Assembly (NCBI RefSeq): GCF_017305915.1
Contig: NZ_JAFKJN010000016.1
Location: forward strand, 248,001 to 312,000
DNA length: 64,000 nucleotides
Reading direction: 5' to 3'
Source: Reyranella sp.
GTDB taxonomy: Bacteria > Pseudomonadota > Alphaproteobacteria > Reyranellales > Reyranellaceae
Part shown: in pieces, positions 1 through 8,426 of the stretch
Numbering within the stretch: position 1 is the first letter of the stretch
How the letters are laid out: every line of letters starts with the position of its first letter
Notes under the pieces: model-generated
What the model saw: only the letters and a program-made list of their open reading frames with translations
The model's database searches: none
Told to the model about the DNA's origin: nothing
Program-made: the position numbers and the translations under genes

Positions 1-5
1 ATCCT

Positions 6-90
6 GTTGGGCGTGGTGGAACGGTAGACACGTCGGTTTGTGGAACCGATGCCGCGAGGTTTATGGGTTCGACTCCCATCGCTCAACCCA
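6..90 (+). tRNA. tRNA with GTG (His) anticodon on a type II, Leu-like body
   Basis: All cloverleaf parts can be drawn. The acceptor stem is 7-13 with 80-86 (one G-U). U8 is at 14. The D stem is GTG/CAC (16-18, 29-31), with GG at 23-24 in the loop. The anticodon stem is 33-37/45-49 around loop TTGTGGA, anticodon GTG (40-42). The T arm is ATGGG-TTCGACT-CCCAT (63-79). CCA is encoded at 88-90. G6 can act as G-1 opposite discriminator C87, the classical bacterial tRNA-His signature. The variable region (50-62) is 13 nt and can fold as GCC-GCGA-GGT, as in type II leucine tRNAs, whereas ordinary tRNA-His has a short one. It could be a functional His acceptor, a mischarging or suppressor tRNA, or a degenerate duplicate. 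No stem is visibly broken. Confidence 0.85.
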
Positions 91-135
91 TCTCGATCCG
101 CCGTCGGCGAGGCCGTACAATGGCCGCCACGGCAC

Positions 136-141
136 AGGAGG
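136..141 (+). promoter_or_regulatory. Shine-Dalgarno site setting the monooxygenase start
   Basis: AGGAGG lies 5 nt before the ATG at 147. This favours 147 over in-frame ATGs at 63 (inside the tRNA) and 120. Confidence 0.8.
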
Positions 142-146
142 AATCC

Positions 147-1763
147 ATGGCCCAGGCGATCGAACGCTCGGAGGTCATCGTCATCGGCGCCGGGCTCTCG
201 GGCATGTACCAGCTCATCAAGCTGCGCGAGCTCGGCTTCAAGGTGCGCGTCTACGAGGCCGGCAACGGCGTCGGCGGCACCTGGTACTGGAACCGCTATC
301 CCGGCGCGCGCTTCGATTCGGAGAGCTGGACCTACGGCTTCTCTTTCTCGTCCGAGGTGCTGGCCGAATGGGACTGGAAGGAGCACTTCTCCGGCCAGCC
401 CGAGAACCTGCGCTACTGCGGCTTTCTCGCCGACAAGTTCGACCTGCGCCGCGACATCACCTTCGGCGTGCGCGCCAAGGCCGCGACCTGGGACGACGCG
501 GCCAACGAATGGGAGGTCGCCTTCGACGACGGCCGCCGGGCGCGCGCCCGCTTCCTGGTCACCGCCATCGGCCCGCTGTCGTCGCCGACCATGCCCACCG
601 ACATCCCGGGCACCGGTGATTTCAAAGGCGAGTCCTGGCACACCGGCCTGTGGCCGCATCATCCGGTGAGCTTCGAGAACAAGCGGGTGGCGATCATCGG
701 CACCGGTGCCTCGGGCGTGCAGGCGATCACCGAGATCGCCAAGACGGCCGGCCATCTCACGGTGTTCCAGCGCCAGCCCAACTGGTGCGCCCCCTTGCGC
801 AACAGCCCGATCGACCAGGCGACGATGGCCGACATCCGCGCGCGCTACGACGAGATCTTCTCGCGCTGCCGCGACACCTGGGGCTGCTTCATCCATACCG
901 TCGATCCGCGCAACGCGGGCGACGTCTCGGACGAGGAGCGCGAGGCGTTCTTCGAGACGCTCTACAACATGCCGGGCTTCGCCTTCTGGCAGGGCAACTT
1001 CCGCGATTCGCTGATGGACAAGCGCGCCAACGACTACATGACGGCGTTCATCGCGAAGAAAATCCGCGGCCGAGTGAAGGACCAGAAGATCGCCGACAAG
1101 CTGATCCCGACCAACCACGGCTTCGGCACCCGCCGCGTGCCGCTGGAGTCGGGCTACTACGAGGTGTTCAACCAGCCCAACGTCGAGCTGGTCGACCTGC
1201 GCGAGACGCCGATCGAGCGGGTCACGGCGACGGGCATCCGCACCGCCGGCCGCGAGCGGGCGTTCGACATGGTCATCTACGCGACCGGCTTCGACGCCAT
1301 CACCGGCGCGTTCGACCGCATCGACATCACCGGCAAGGACGGCGCGAAGCTCCGGGAGAAATGGGCGGACGGGCCGCAGACCTATCTCGGCCTCAACGTC
1401 GCGGGTTTCCCCAACATGCTGACTCTGGTCGGGCCGCACAATGCGGCGACCTTCTGCAACCTGCCGCGCTGCATCGAGCAGAACGTCGAATGGGTGAGCG
1501 ACCTGCTTGGCTGGATGCGTGACCATGGCAAGACGCGGATCGAGGCGACGGAAGACGCCGAGCGCGCCTGGACCGCGCATGTCTACGAGACCGGCGAGCG
1601 GTTGCTGCTGACCAAGGTCGATTCCTGGATGACCGGCGTGAACAAGAACGTGCCGGGCCGCCAGAAGCGCACCTTCATGGCCTACGCCGGCGGCGCGCCG
1701 AAGTACCGCCAGAAATGCGCCGAAATCGCCGGCAACGGCTACGAGGGCTTTGCGGTCGGCTGA
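147..1763 (+). CDS. Flavin-containing Baeyer-Villiger-type monooxygenase
   Basis: The 538-residue protein is predicted to be a soluble FAD/NADPH enzyme inserting oxygen next to a ketone carbonyl, or a related oxygenation. The N-terminal FAD motif GAGLSG is at residues 14-19. The type I BVMO fingerprint FxGxxxHxxxWP is at 159-170 (FKGESWHTGLWP), and the NADPH Rossmann motif GTGASG is at 185-190. Length and motif order fit cyclohexanone/phenylacetone monooxygenase relatives. Start ATG 147 was chosen for the AGGAGG five bases upstream. The gene follows the tRNA by 56 bp and converges on a Bug receptor gene with a single base between stops. The substrate cannot be read from the sequence. Confidence 0.93.
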   Translation: MAQAIERSEVIVIGAGLSGMYQLIKLRELGFKVRVYEAGNGVGGTWYWNRYPGARFDSESWTYGFSFSSEVLAEWDWKEHFSGQPENLRYCGFLADKFDLRRDITFGVRAKAATWDDAANEWEVAFDDGRRARARFLVTAIGPLSSPTMPTDIPGTGDFKGESWHTGLWPHHPVSFENKRVAIIGTGASGVQAITEIAKTAGHLTVFQRQPNWCAPLRNSPIDQATMADIRARYDEIFSRCRDTWGCFIHTVDPRNAGDVSDEEREAFFETLYNMPGFAFWQGNFRDSLMDKRANDYMTAFIAKKIRGRVKDQKIADKLIPTNHGFGTRRVPLESGYYEVFNQPNVELVDLRETPIERVTATGIRTAGRERAFDMVIYATGFDAITGAFDRIDITGKDGAKLREKWADGPQTYLGLNVAGFPNMLTLVGPHNAATFCNLPRCIEQNVEWVSDLLGWMRDHGKTRIEATEDAERAWTAHVYETGERLLLTKVDSWMTGVNKNVPGRQKRTFMAYAGGAPKYRQKCAEIAGNGYEGFAVG

Positions 1764-1764
1764 G

Positions 1765-2736
1765 CTACTCGGCCTGGATGCCGGCCTTCTCGATCAGCGG
1801 CGTCCACAGCGCGATCTGCGAGGCGAGCTTCGCCTTCAGCGCCTCCGGCGTCGCCTGGTCGAGCGGCAGCAGGAAGGTCTCGATGCTGGCGAGCTTCTCG
1901 GCCACCGCCCTGTCCTGAACGATCTCGCGCAGCGCCTTGTTGAGCGTCGCGATCACCGGCTGCGGCGTGCCGAGCGGCGCATAGACGCCGAACCAGACGC
2001 CGATGGCGAGGCTCGGCACGCCGAGCTCGTTCGCGGTCGGGACGTCGGGCAGCGACTTCATGCGCTCCGGCGCGGTCAGCAGATAGGCGCGCAGGTCGCC
2101 GTTGCGGATCTGCGCCGAGGTCGTGGTCGGCAGGTCGCAGATCGCGTCGACCTGACCCGAGCGCACGTCGATCACCGCGGGACCTGCGCCCTTGTACTGC
2201 ACGACGGTGATCGGCACGCCCAGCGCCTCCTGGAAGATCATGGCGCAGAGATGCGTCGAGCTGCCCATGCCCGACGAGGCCATGGTGAACTTGTCCTTCT
2301 TCTCTTTGGCGTAGGCGACCAGCTCGGCATAGGTCTTGGGACCGAATTCCTTGCGCGCCATGATCATCATCGGCGCCTCGGCGAACAGGCCGATGAACTC
2401 GTACGACGCAAGAGGATCGAAGTTCAGCTTCTTGTAGAGCGCCGGCACCGTCGACAAGCCGACATGGTTGAGCAGCAATGTGTAGCCGTCGGGCTTGGCC
2501 TTGGCGACCTGCTGGGAGCCGACGACGCTGCCCGCGCCGGGGATATTCTGGACGATCACTGTCTGGTTGAGCCGCGTGTGCAGCCCTTCGGCCAGCACGC
2601 GGCCGAGGAAATCGCTGCCGCCGCCCGGGGCGTAGGGCACGACCAGCGTGATCGGCTTGCCGGGATAGGCGTCCTGCGCCGCGGCCGGCAGGGCGGCGAA
2701 CAGGGCTGCAAAAAACAAAGCCGCGATGCGGTGCAT
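1765..2736 (-). CDS. Bug-family (TctC-like) periplasmic solute receptor
   Basis: The 323-residue protein has a cleavable signal peptide (hydrophobic 5-20, cleavage after AAAQ). It then has the Bug-family N-terminal pattern YPGKPITLVVPYAPGGGSD, which binds the carboxylate ligand in solved members, and the late motif DVPTANELG. The family delivers carboxylates, aromatic acids or amino acids to TctAB permeases or acts as a sensor. No tctA/tctB lies nearby, so this is an orphan receptor. GGGAGG lies just upstream of the ATG. It is divergent from the TauD-like gene at 2783, sharing a 46-bp promoter gap, which hints at common regulation. Confidence 0.93.
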   Translation of the reverse strand: MHRIAALFFAALFAALPAAAQDAYPGKPITLVVPYAPGGGSDFLGRVLAEGLHTRLNQTVIVQNIPGAGSVVGSQQVAKAKPDGYTLLLNHVGLSTVPALYKKLNFDPLASYEFIGLFAEAPMMIMARKEFGPKTYAELVAYAKEKKDKFTMASSGMGSSTHLCAMIFQEALGVPITVVQYKGAGPAVIDVRSGQVDAICDLPTTTSAQIRNGDLRAYLLTAPERMKSLPDVPTANELGVPSLAIGVWFGVYAPLGTPQPVIATLNKALREIVQDRAVAEKLASIETFLLPLDQATPEALKAKLASQIALWTPLIEKAGIQAE

Positions 2737-2782
2737 CGTTCCTCCCGGTCGTTTTCGTCCGGGAAGATGCTAAGCTTCGCTC

Positions 2783-3631
2783 ATGAAGATCGACAAGCCC
2801 GACCCTCGCATCGGCGCGATCGTCACCGACGTCGATGTGCGCTTGCTCAGCGACTCCGACTGGAACGCGCTCTACAACGCCTGGCTCGAGGGCATCGTGC
2901 TGGTGGTGCGTAGCCAGACGCTCACCATCCCGGAGTTCCTCGCCTACTCGTCCCGCTTCGGTCGGCTGAAGCCGCATCGCGTCCGACGCACGCGCCACGC
3001 CGAGTATCCCGATCTCACGGTGATGGGCATCGGCACCAAGAAGGCCGACGGCAAGGTCGACAAGGCGATCTACGATCGCGGCGGCGGCTGGCATACCGAT
3101 TCGCCGTGGGACCAGGACATCTGCAAGGGCACGCAGCTCTACGGCATCGCCATCCCGTCGTACGGCGGCGACACGCTGTTCGCCAGCATGTACGACGCCT
3201 ACGCGACGCTGCCCGAGGCGCTGAAGCAGCGCATCCGGGGGCTGAAGGCCGAGCACGTCTATGGCGGCCGTGGCCGGCGCGGCAACGAGCTGCTCGATCC
3301 CGAGGACCGCAACCGGCCACCCGCGGTGCATCCGATCGTGCGCGTGCACGAGGAGACCGGCCGCACCTCGCTTTACGCCAACCCCTATCACATCACCCGC
3401 ATCCAGGGCCTCGGCGATGCCGAGAGCGAGGCGCTGATCGGCGAGCTCACCGACCACATGATCAGGACGACGGCGCAGTACCGGCACAAGTGGCAGGTCG
3501 GCGACATCGTGATCTGGGACAACCGCTGCGCGCTGCATTCGGCGACCGGCGGCTATCCGATCGAGGAGCAGCGCATCCACTGGCGCGTCACCATCATGCA
3601 GGACGCCGCCCGGCAACAGCGGGCGGCATGA
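2783..3631 (+). CDS. TauD/TfdA-family 2-oxoglutarate/Fe(II) dioxygenase
   Basis: The 282-residue cytosolic protein has the facial triad of the family: H104-x-D106 (GGWHTDSPW) and distal H252 (DNRCALHSATGG), with Arg268 (HWR) positioned to hold 2-oxoglutarate. Members hydroxylate taurine, 2,4-D, sulfate esters or other small acids, and the actual substrate is unknown. The ATG at 2783 has only a weak ribosome site. Its divergent partner encodes a Bug receptor, so import and oxidation of one organic acid is plausible but inferred. Confidence 0.9.
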   Translation: MKIDKPDPRIGAIVTDVDVRLLSDSDWNALYNAWLEGIVLVVRSQTLTIPEFLAYSSRFGRLKPHRVRRTRHAEYPDLTVMGIGTKKADGKVDKAIYDRGGGWHTDSPWDQDICKGTQLYGIAIPSYGGDTLFASMYDAYATLPEALKQRIRGLKAEHVYGGRGRRGNELLDPEDRNRPPAVHPIVRVHEETGRTSLYANPYHITRIQGLGDAESEALIGELTDHMIRTTAQYRHKWQVGDIVIWDNRCALHSATGGYPIEEQRIHWRVTIMQDAARQQRAA

Positions 3632-3737
3632 AGCGCCTCGCCCTCCTGCTCGGCCTGCAAGCCGGTCGGCTTCGACACGATTCTGGCGCGGCGGCTGACC
3701 GTCACGGGCCACGTCCCTTCGGTTGCCTCGAGCAAAG

Positions 3738-4502
3738 TCAGATGACGAGGACATTGCGCAGCAGCCCGAACAGGCCGGTCGCCAGCAGGATCGCCAGGGC
3801 GACGTTGCGGTAGAGCCGCTCGCTGGCCAGCCCGTGGAACAGCCGGCCGCCCAGCCAGGCGCCCAGCACCATGACCGGAAAGAGGACGACCGCCCGGGCC
3901 AGCGCATCCCAGCCGGCCACGCCGGTCGCCAGCACGATGGCGATCAGCAGGAACTGGGTCAGGAAGTAATAGGTGACGATGTTGGCGCGGTTGACCGCCG
4001 GCGGATCGTTGCCCGATAGCAGGTAGAGCAGCACCGGCGGCCCGCCGACGCTGGTGGTCGCCATCATCGCCCCCGAGGCCGCGCCGACCGCCGCCGAGGC
4101 CACCGCCGAGCGCCGGCCCCGGTAGCGCCAGCCGCTCCACATCAAAAGCACGAAAGCCACGATGATCGCCGACACGCCCGTCACGATGGTGCCCTTATCG
4201 ACGCTGGCCAGCGCCCACACGCCGAGCGGCATCGCGGCACAGGCGGCGATGCTCATCGGCGTCAGCGTCTGCCAGTCGGCATGGCGTCGCACCTGTGGGA
4301 AGAGCTGCAGCGACACGATCAGCTCGATCGCCACCACCGTCACCACCATTTCGGCCGAGCCGAACAGGATGGCGAAGATCGGCGCCATCAGCATGGCCGA
4401 GCCGAAACCCGCAAAGCCGCGCATCAGCCCGGCCACCAGGGTGACGCCGATTGCCGTCCACAGACCGACGTCGGCGAACAGGTGCAAAAAGTACGCGATC
4501 AC
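3738..4502 (-). CDS. TauE/SafE-family membrane permease
   Basis: The protein is about 254 residues and highly hydrophobic, with roughly eight predicted membrane segments and the internal repeat typical of TauE/SafE. The first repeat carries GLMRGFAGFGSAM and the second begins near VGAASGAMMATTSVGGPPV. Relatives export sulfite, sulfoacetate or related organic anions. The start is uncertain. GTG at 4502 is the first plausible start after the SDR stop (4508) and gives the family length, but there is no good Shine-Dalgarno site, so translation may be coupled. It is the last gene of the ADH-SDR-TauE operon. Confidence 0.85.
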   Translation of the reverse strand: MIAYFLHLFADVGLWTAIGVTLVAGLMRGFAGFGSAMLMAPIFAILFGSAEMVVTVVAIELIVSLQLFPQVRRHADWQTLTPMSIAACAAMPLGVWALASVDKGTIVTGVSAIIVAFVLLMWSGWRYRGRRSAVASAAVGAASGAMMATTSVGGPPVLLYLLSGNDPPAVNRANIVTYYFLTQFLLIAIVLATGVAGWDALARAVVLFPVMVLGAWLGGRLFHGLASERLYRNVALAILLATGLFGLLRNVLVI

Positions 4503-4507
4503 AAAAC

Positions 4508-5287
4508 TCAGGAGCGCGGACGCTGCCCCTCCCCCGTCTTGTCGCGCAGCCGGCGCATGCCGCGCAGCCAGCGGTCGCGATCGAGCTTGCGCGCCATGTA
4601 CTCCTTCACCTCCGGATGCGGCAGGATCAGGAAGGTCTCGGCGTCCATCGCCTCGATCACGACCTGCGCGACCGCATCGGTGTTGAGCACGCCGTCGACC
4701 GAGGCGGCGGTCGCGCCGGCCATGCGCAGCATGTTGGTGTCGACCGCTTGTGGGCAGAGGACCGACACGGCGATGCCCTTGTCGCCGTACTGGATCGACA
4801 GATGCTCGGCCAGCGCCACGCCGGCATGCTTGGTGACGCCATACGGCGCCGAGCCCATCGAGGCGAGCAGGCCCGCGGCGCTCGCGGTGTTGATCAGATA
4901 GCCCGACTTGCGCGCCAGCATGCCGGGCACCAGCGCGCGGGCGGCGTAGACATGCGCCATGACGTGGATCGCCCAGCTGTCGGCCCAGTCCTTGTCGGTC
5001 GCATCCTCGTGGCCGCCGCGGCCGATACCGGCATTGGAGAAGAAGACGTCGACCGGCCCGTAATGCCGCTCGGCCTCGGCGATCAGATGGCGGACCTGCG
5101 CTTCCTGGGCGACGTCGCAGGTCACCGCGAGGCCCTTGATGTCGTTGGCGACGTTCTGGAGCCGACCGGCATCCATGTCCGCCACGACCACGCCCTTGGC
5201 GCCTTCCTTGGCGTAGCGGCGGGCGACCGCCTCGCCGATGCCGCCGGCGGCGCCGGTGACGATGCAGACCTTGTCCTTGACCTTCAT
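4508..5287 (-). CDS. Short-chain dehydrogenase/reductase (classical SDR)
   Basis: The 259-residue Rossmann enzyme has the cofactor motif TGAAGGIG at 11-18, NAG at 85-87, catalytic Ser136, and Tyr149-x-x-x-Lys153 (YGVTK). Asp37, after the second strand (VVVADMD), suggests NAD(H) preference. The start lies 2 nt after the stop of the iron-type alcohol dehydrogenase gene, so the two are almost surely cotranscribed and may oxidise or reduce the same alcohol/carbonyl intermediate. The substrate is unknown. Confidence 0.93.
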   Translation of the reverse strand: MKVKDKVCIVTGAAGGIGEAVARRYAKEGAKGVVVADMDAGRLQNVANDIKGLAVTCDVAQEAQVRHLIAEAERHYGPVDVFFSNAGIGRGGHEDATDKDWADSWAIHVMAHVYAARALVPGMLARKSGYLINTASAAGLLASMGSAPYGVTKHAGVALAEHLSIQYGDKGIAVSVLCPQAVDTNMLRMAGATAASVDGVLNTDAVAQVVIEAMDAETFLILPHPEVKEYMARKLDRDRWLRGMRRLRDKTGEGQRPRS

Positions 5288-5289
5288 GG

Positions 5290-6438
5290 TTAGCCCCAGC
5301 TCTGTTCGATGAGTTCGATGTACTGCGCCTTTGTCGGCTGGCGCGGCGTCGAGAGATGGCAGTGATCGCCCAGCGCACCGTCGGCGATCGCCTCGGCCGT
5401 CTCCTGCTTGAGGCCCATCGCGCCCAGCCCCTTCGGGATGCCGAGCCGCTCGTTCAGCGCGGCGACGGCATTGGCGACGCCCGCGGCATTCGCCTCGCGC
5501 TCAGGCAGGCCCATCAGTGAAGCGACGCGCTTGTACTTCTCGCCGACCGCTGGCTCGTTGAAGCGCAGCACCGCCGGCAGGTAGACCGCGTTCAGCGTGC
5601 CGTGATGCAGGCGATAGCCCTTGAGCCCGCCGGTCGGATGGCTGAGCGCATGTACCGCACCGAGGCCCTTCTGGAACACCATGGCGCCTTCCATCGCCGC
5701 CATCGCCATGTTGTAGCGCGCCTCGCGATCGGAGCCGTCGCGCGTGGCGCGCTCGACGTATTTCCAGGCCTTCTCCAGGCCATCGAGCGCGATGCCGTCG
5801 GCCGGCGGGTTGTAGGCGTTCGCCAGGAAGCACTCGATGTTGTGGGTGAAGGCATCCATGCCCGTGCCGGCGGTGAGATGAGGCGGCAGGCTCAGGGTCA
5901 GCTCGGGATCGATCAGCGCGAGCTTCGGAATGAGATGCGGGCTGCCGATCGCAAGCTTGCGGCCCGAATCCATGATGATGACGCCGCCGCGACTGACCTC
6001 GCTGCCGGTACCGGACGTCGTGGGAATGGCCACGATCGGCGCCACCTTGGCGGTGATCTTGGCGGCGCCGCCTTCGATCATCGCGTAGGGCTGCAGCGAC
6101 TCGCCGGGATGCGTCGCCATCAGCGCCACCCCCTTGGCGAGATCCATCGGCGAGCCGCCGCCGATGGCGACGATGCCGTCGCAGCCCTCCGCCTTGTACA
6201 TCGCGAGCGCGTCGCGCATCGCGGCTTCCGTCGGGTTCTCCGGCGTACCGTCGTAGATCGCGAGCGGCATGTTGCCCGGCAGGTGCTCCTTCACCCTGGC
6301 CCACAGGCCGGCGGCGATCACGCCCTTGTCGGTGACGATCAGCGGCCGGCGCATGCCGAGCAGTTGCAACTCCGCCTCGAGCAGCTTCAGCGCGCCGAAG
6401 TCGAACTGGATGCGGGTGAGATAGGTGATCAGAGCCAT
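5290..6438 (-). CDS. Iron-containing alcohol dehydrogenase
   Basis: The 382-residue group III dehydrogenase has the NAD-binding GGGSPMD at 93-99, the family signature after IPTTSGTGSEV (139-148), and metal ligands at Asp195, His199, His263 and His279 (compare FucO and 1,3-propanediol dehydrogenase). The start is MALITYLTR at 6438, with GAGGAAG about 12 bases upstream. It is the first gene of the minus-strand operon with the SDR and TauE-like permease, and is divergent from the GNAT gene with a 51-bp shared promoter gap. Lactaldehyde, hydroxy-acid or aliphatic alcohol substrates are possible. Confidence 0.93.
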   Translation of the reverse strand: MALITYLTRIQFDFGALKLLEAELQLLGMRRPLIVTDKGVIAAGLWARVKEHLPGNMPLAIYDGTPENPTEAAMRDALAMYKAEGCDGIVAIGGGSPMDLAKGVALMATHPGESLQPYAMIEGGAAKITAKVAPIVAIPTTSGTGSEVSRGGVIIMDSGRKLAIGSPHLIPKLALIDPELTLSLPPHLTAGTGMDAFTHNIECFLANAYNPPADGIALDGLEKAWKYVERATRDGSDREARYNMAMAAMEGAMVFQKGLGAVHALSHPTGGLKGYRLHHGTLNAVYLPAVLRFNEPAVGEKYKRVASLMGLPEREANAAGVANAVAALNERLGIPKGLGAMGLKQETAEAIADGALGDHCHLSTPRQPTKAQYIELIEQSWG

Positions 6439-6489
6439 GGAATCGCTTTCTTCCTCGCCTTTTCGTTCAGCGTACGCGAGAAGAAGGGC

Positions 6490-6969
6490 ATGAGCGACAC
6501 TCTTGTCCTGCGCGCCGGGACGCTCGCCGATGCATCGACCATCGCGGCGACGATCGCCGCCGCCTTCGAGCAGTATCGCGGCAAGCTCGTCCCTGAGTCG
6601 GGCGCGTTCGGCGAGACCGCCGACAACATCGCCGGCCAACTCCGGAGCGGCGCCGGCGCCATCGTCGCGGAGCGGAACGGTCGCCTGCTCGCCTGCGTCA
6701 TGACCGAGACCCAGGAGGGCGACCTCTATTTCGGCCGCCTCGCCGTGCTGCCCGAGGCGCGCGGCCTGGGCCTCGCCCGCCGACTGATCGACGCCGTCGA
6801 GGCCGAGGCGCGTCGGCGCGGCATGCCTGGCGTGCGCCTGGGCGTGCGGGTCGTACTCACTGAAAATCAACGGCTTTTCGGCTCGCTCGGCTATGTCGAG
6901 ACGTCGCGCGAGCCGCATCCGGGGTTCGACTACCCGACCTCGATCAATATGCGCAAAGCGCTGGAATGA
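6490..6969 (+). CDS. GNAT-family N-acetyltransferase
   Basis: The 159-residue single-domain acetyltransferase has the acetyl-CoA pyrophosphate-binding stretch at about 94-111, with LAVLPEARGLGLARRLID containing R-x-x-G-x-A-like spacing. The C-terminal beta strand (LFGSLGYVETSRE) is typical of the fold. The acceptor substrate cannot be told. Start ATG 6490 follows a weak AAGAAGG. It is 15 bp upstream of the second TauD-like gene and likely cotranscribed with it. Confidence 0.88.
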   Translation: MSDTLVLRAGTLADASTIAATIAAAFEQYRGKLVPESGAFGETADNIAGQLRSGAGAIVAERNGRLLACVMTETQEGDLYFGRLAVLPEARGLGLARRLIDAVEAEARRRGMPGVRLGVRVVLTENQRLFGSLGYVETSREPHPGFDYPTSINMRKALE

Positions 6970-6984
6970 GGTAAAAACCGCTCC

Positions 6985-8058
6985 ATGACGACACGCACGC
7001 CGCTCACCGGTCCCTGCGTCTGGCAGGGCAAGGACATCAAGAACTCCAAGCGCTGGATCCGCCAGCTCTCGCCGGCGCACGTCGCCGAGCTCGAGACGGC
7101 ACTCGCCGCCGTGAAAGGCAAGCCGTGGGAGCAGATCCGCCGCGAGGACTTCCCGCTCACCGCGCTCGACGACCTGCTCGCCGACATCCGTGACGAGCTG
7201 GAGAACGGCTGCGGGATCATGAAGCTCAAGGGCTTCCCAGTCGAAAACCATTCCGAGGACGACCTGCGCCGCCTGTACTGGGGCCTCGGCACCCATCTCG
7301 GCACGCCGGTGTTCCAGAACCGCAGCGGCGAGCTGATGCGCGCCATCCGCGACGAAGGCGCCCATGTCGGCCGCACCTACGGCCAGACCAAGGATGCCAG
7401 CGGCAGCACCTTCCTCTCCTCCTACGCGCGCACGCTGACCAACGGTGGCCTGCGCTTCCACACCGACCGCACCGATGTCGTCGGCCTGCTCTGCGTGCGC
7501 CAGGCGATGAAGGGCGGCGTCAGCACGCTCGCCAGCACGCCGGCGATCCACAACGCGATCCTGGCCAAGCGGCCCGACCTGCTCGACGCGCTGTTCACCG
7601 ACTACTGGCGCAGCCGCTTCGGCGAGGAAGGCACCGGCAAGGACGGCAGCAGCACGACCAGCGCCACCGCCTACCCGCTGCCGATCTTCGGCGTGCAGGA
7701 TGGCAAGTTCACCTCGCACTATTCGCTGACCTTCATCGAGGCGGCGCAGATGGCGACCGACATCCCCAAGCTGACGGCGGCCCAGAAGGAAGCCATCGAC
7801 GTGCTGATGGCGACGGCGCAGGAGCTGTGCTTCGAGATGACGCTCGAGCCCGGCGACCTGCAACTGATCAACAGCCACGTCACCTATCACGGCCGCACGC
7901 CGTTCGAGGACGATGCCGACAGCGGTCACGACCGGCTGCTGCTCAGGCTGTGGCTGTCGATGCCCAACAATCGCCCGCTGCCCGCCGGCCACGAGGTGCT
8001 GTGGCGCAGCATCGCGGCCGGCAAGGTGCGCGGCGGCATCGCGCAACTGGCGATCTGA
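6985..8058 (+). CDS. TauD-like Fe(II)/2-oxoglutarate oxygenase
   Basis: The 357-residue protein has HxD at His159-Asp161 (RFHTDRTD), the distal histidine probably His302 in YHGRTPF, and the 2-oxoglutarate Arg in the DRLLLRLWLS stretch. It is longer than TauD because of an N-terminal extension, as in the TauD/TfdA-like group found in fungi and proteobacteria. It is different enough from the dioxygenase at 2783 not to be a recent duplicate. It sits 15 bp after the GNAT gene. A hairpin at 8085-8104 may terminate this transcript. Confidence 0.87.
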   Translation: MTTRTPLTGPCVWQGKDIKNSKRWIRQLSPAHVAELETALAAVKGKPWEQIRREDFPLTALDDLLADIRDELENGCGIMKLKGFPVENHSEDDLRRLYWGLGTHLGTPVFQNRSGELMRAIRDEGAHVGRTYGQTKDASGSTFLSSYARTLTNGGLRFHTDRTDVVGLLCVRQAMKGGVSTLASTPAIHNAILAKRPDLLDALFTDYWRSRFGEEGTGKDGSSTTSATAYPLPIFGVQDGKFTSHYSLTFIEAAQMATDIPKLTAAQKEAIDVLMATAQELCFEMTLEPGDLQLINSHVTYHGRTPFEDDADSGHDRLLLRLWLSMPNNRPLPAGHEVLWRSIAAGKVRGGIAQLAI

Positions 8059-8084
8059 CGGCAATCGGATTTTATCGGCGGTAG

Positions 8085-8106
8085 ACGGACCGTTTCCGGT
8101 CCGTTT
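8085..8106 (+). terminator. Possible intrinsic terminator after the oxygenase gene
   Basis: A perfect 7-bp stem ACGGACC/GGTCCGT with a 6-nt loop lies 27 bp after the stop. It is followed by only a short T run (TTT) and then a second T-rich patch at 8114-8118. It is a weak but reasonable terminator. Confidence 0.5.
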
Positions 8107-8148
8107 ATCGCCGTTTTTCCCGTTTGTTTCCGAATCTGCGAAAACGGC

Positions 8149-8166
8149 GCCGGCCACGCGGCCGGC
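8149..8166. repeat. Short GC hairpin in the intergenic region
   Basis: A perfect 7-bp inverted repeat GCCGGCC/GGCCGGC with a 4-nt loop. No T run follows on either strand, so it is not a textbook terminator. It lies between the oxygenase gene and the convergent fusion-hydrolase gene. Confidence 0.5.
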
Positions 8167-8238
8167 CTAAACACCAACATCAGCACGCTCCTGCAGACGA
8201 AGTCGCTGGCAGGATAGGCGCCTCCCTTCCGAATCCCT

Positions 8239-8307
8239 ATTATGGGCAATGGACGCGCGAAAAAGCCGCCATTCATCGCGTCGAAAACACGTTCCATTGC
8301 CCATAAT
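8239..8307. repeat. 15-bp perfect inverted repeat with 39-bp spacer
   Basis: Arm ATTATGGGCAATGGA at 8239-8253 is repeated in exact inversion at 8293-8307. The spacer holds a weaker nested dyad (ACGCG at 8253-8257, CGCGT at 8277-8281). The whole non-coding gap 8059-8426 (368 bp) contains no credible gene. Besides this element it holds the hairpins at 8085 and 8149. A cruciform, a two-site operator, a small structured RNA or a mobile-element remnant are possible. Confidence 0.6.
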
Positions 8308-8426
8308 GATCGCGCCGAGACCGCGCACGCTATGGCGCTCAGGCGTCATCGACGCGATTCGCCCGGAATCACGTCGTCGGCACACGCCGGATTTTCTTCA
8401 TCGACAAAAATAAATGAGCGCCATGC

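Noticed and set aside
6..90. tRNA-Sec (selC), which would have supported the selenoprotein directly
   Set aside because: The anticodon is GTG, not TCA, and the variable arm is far shorter than in selC.
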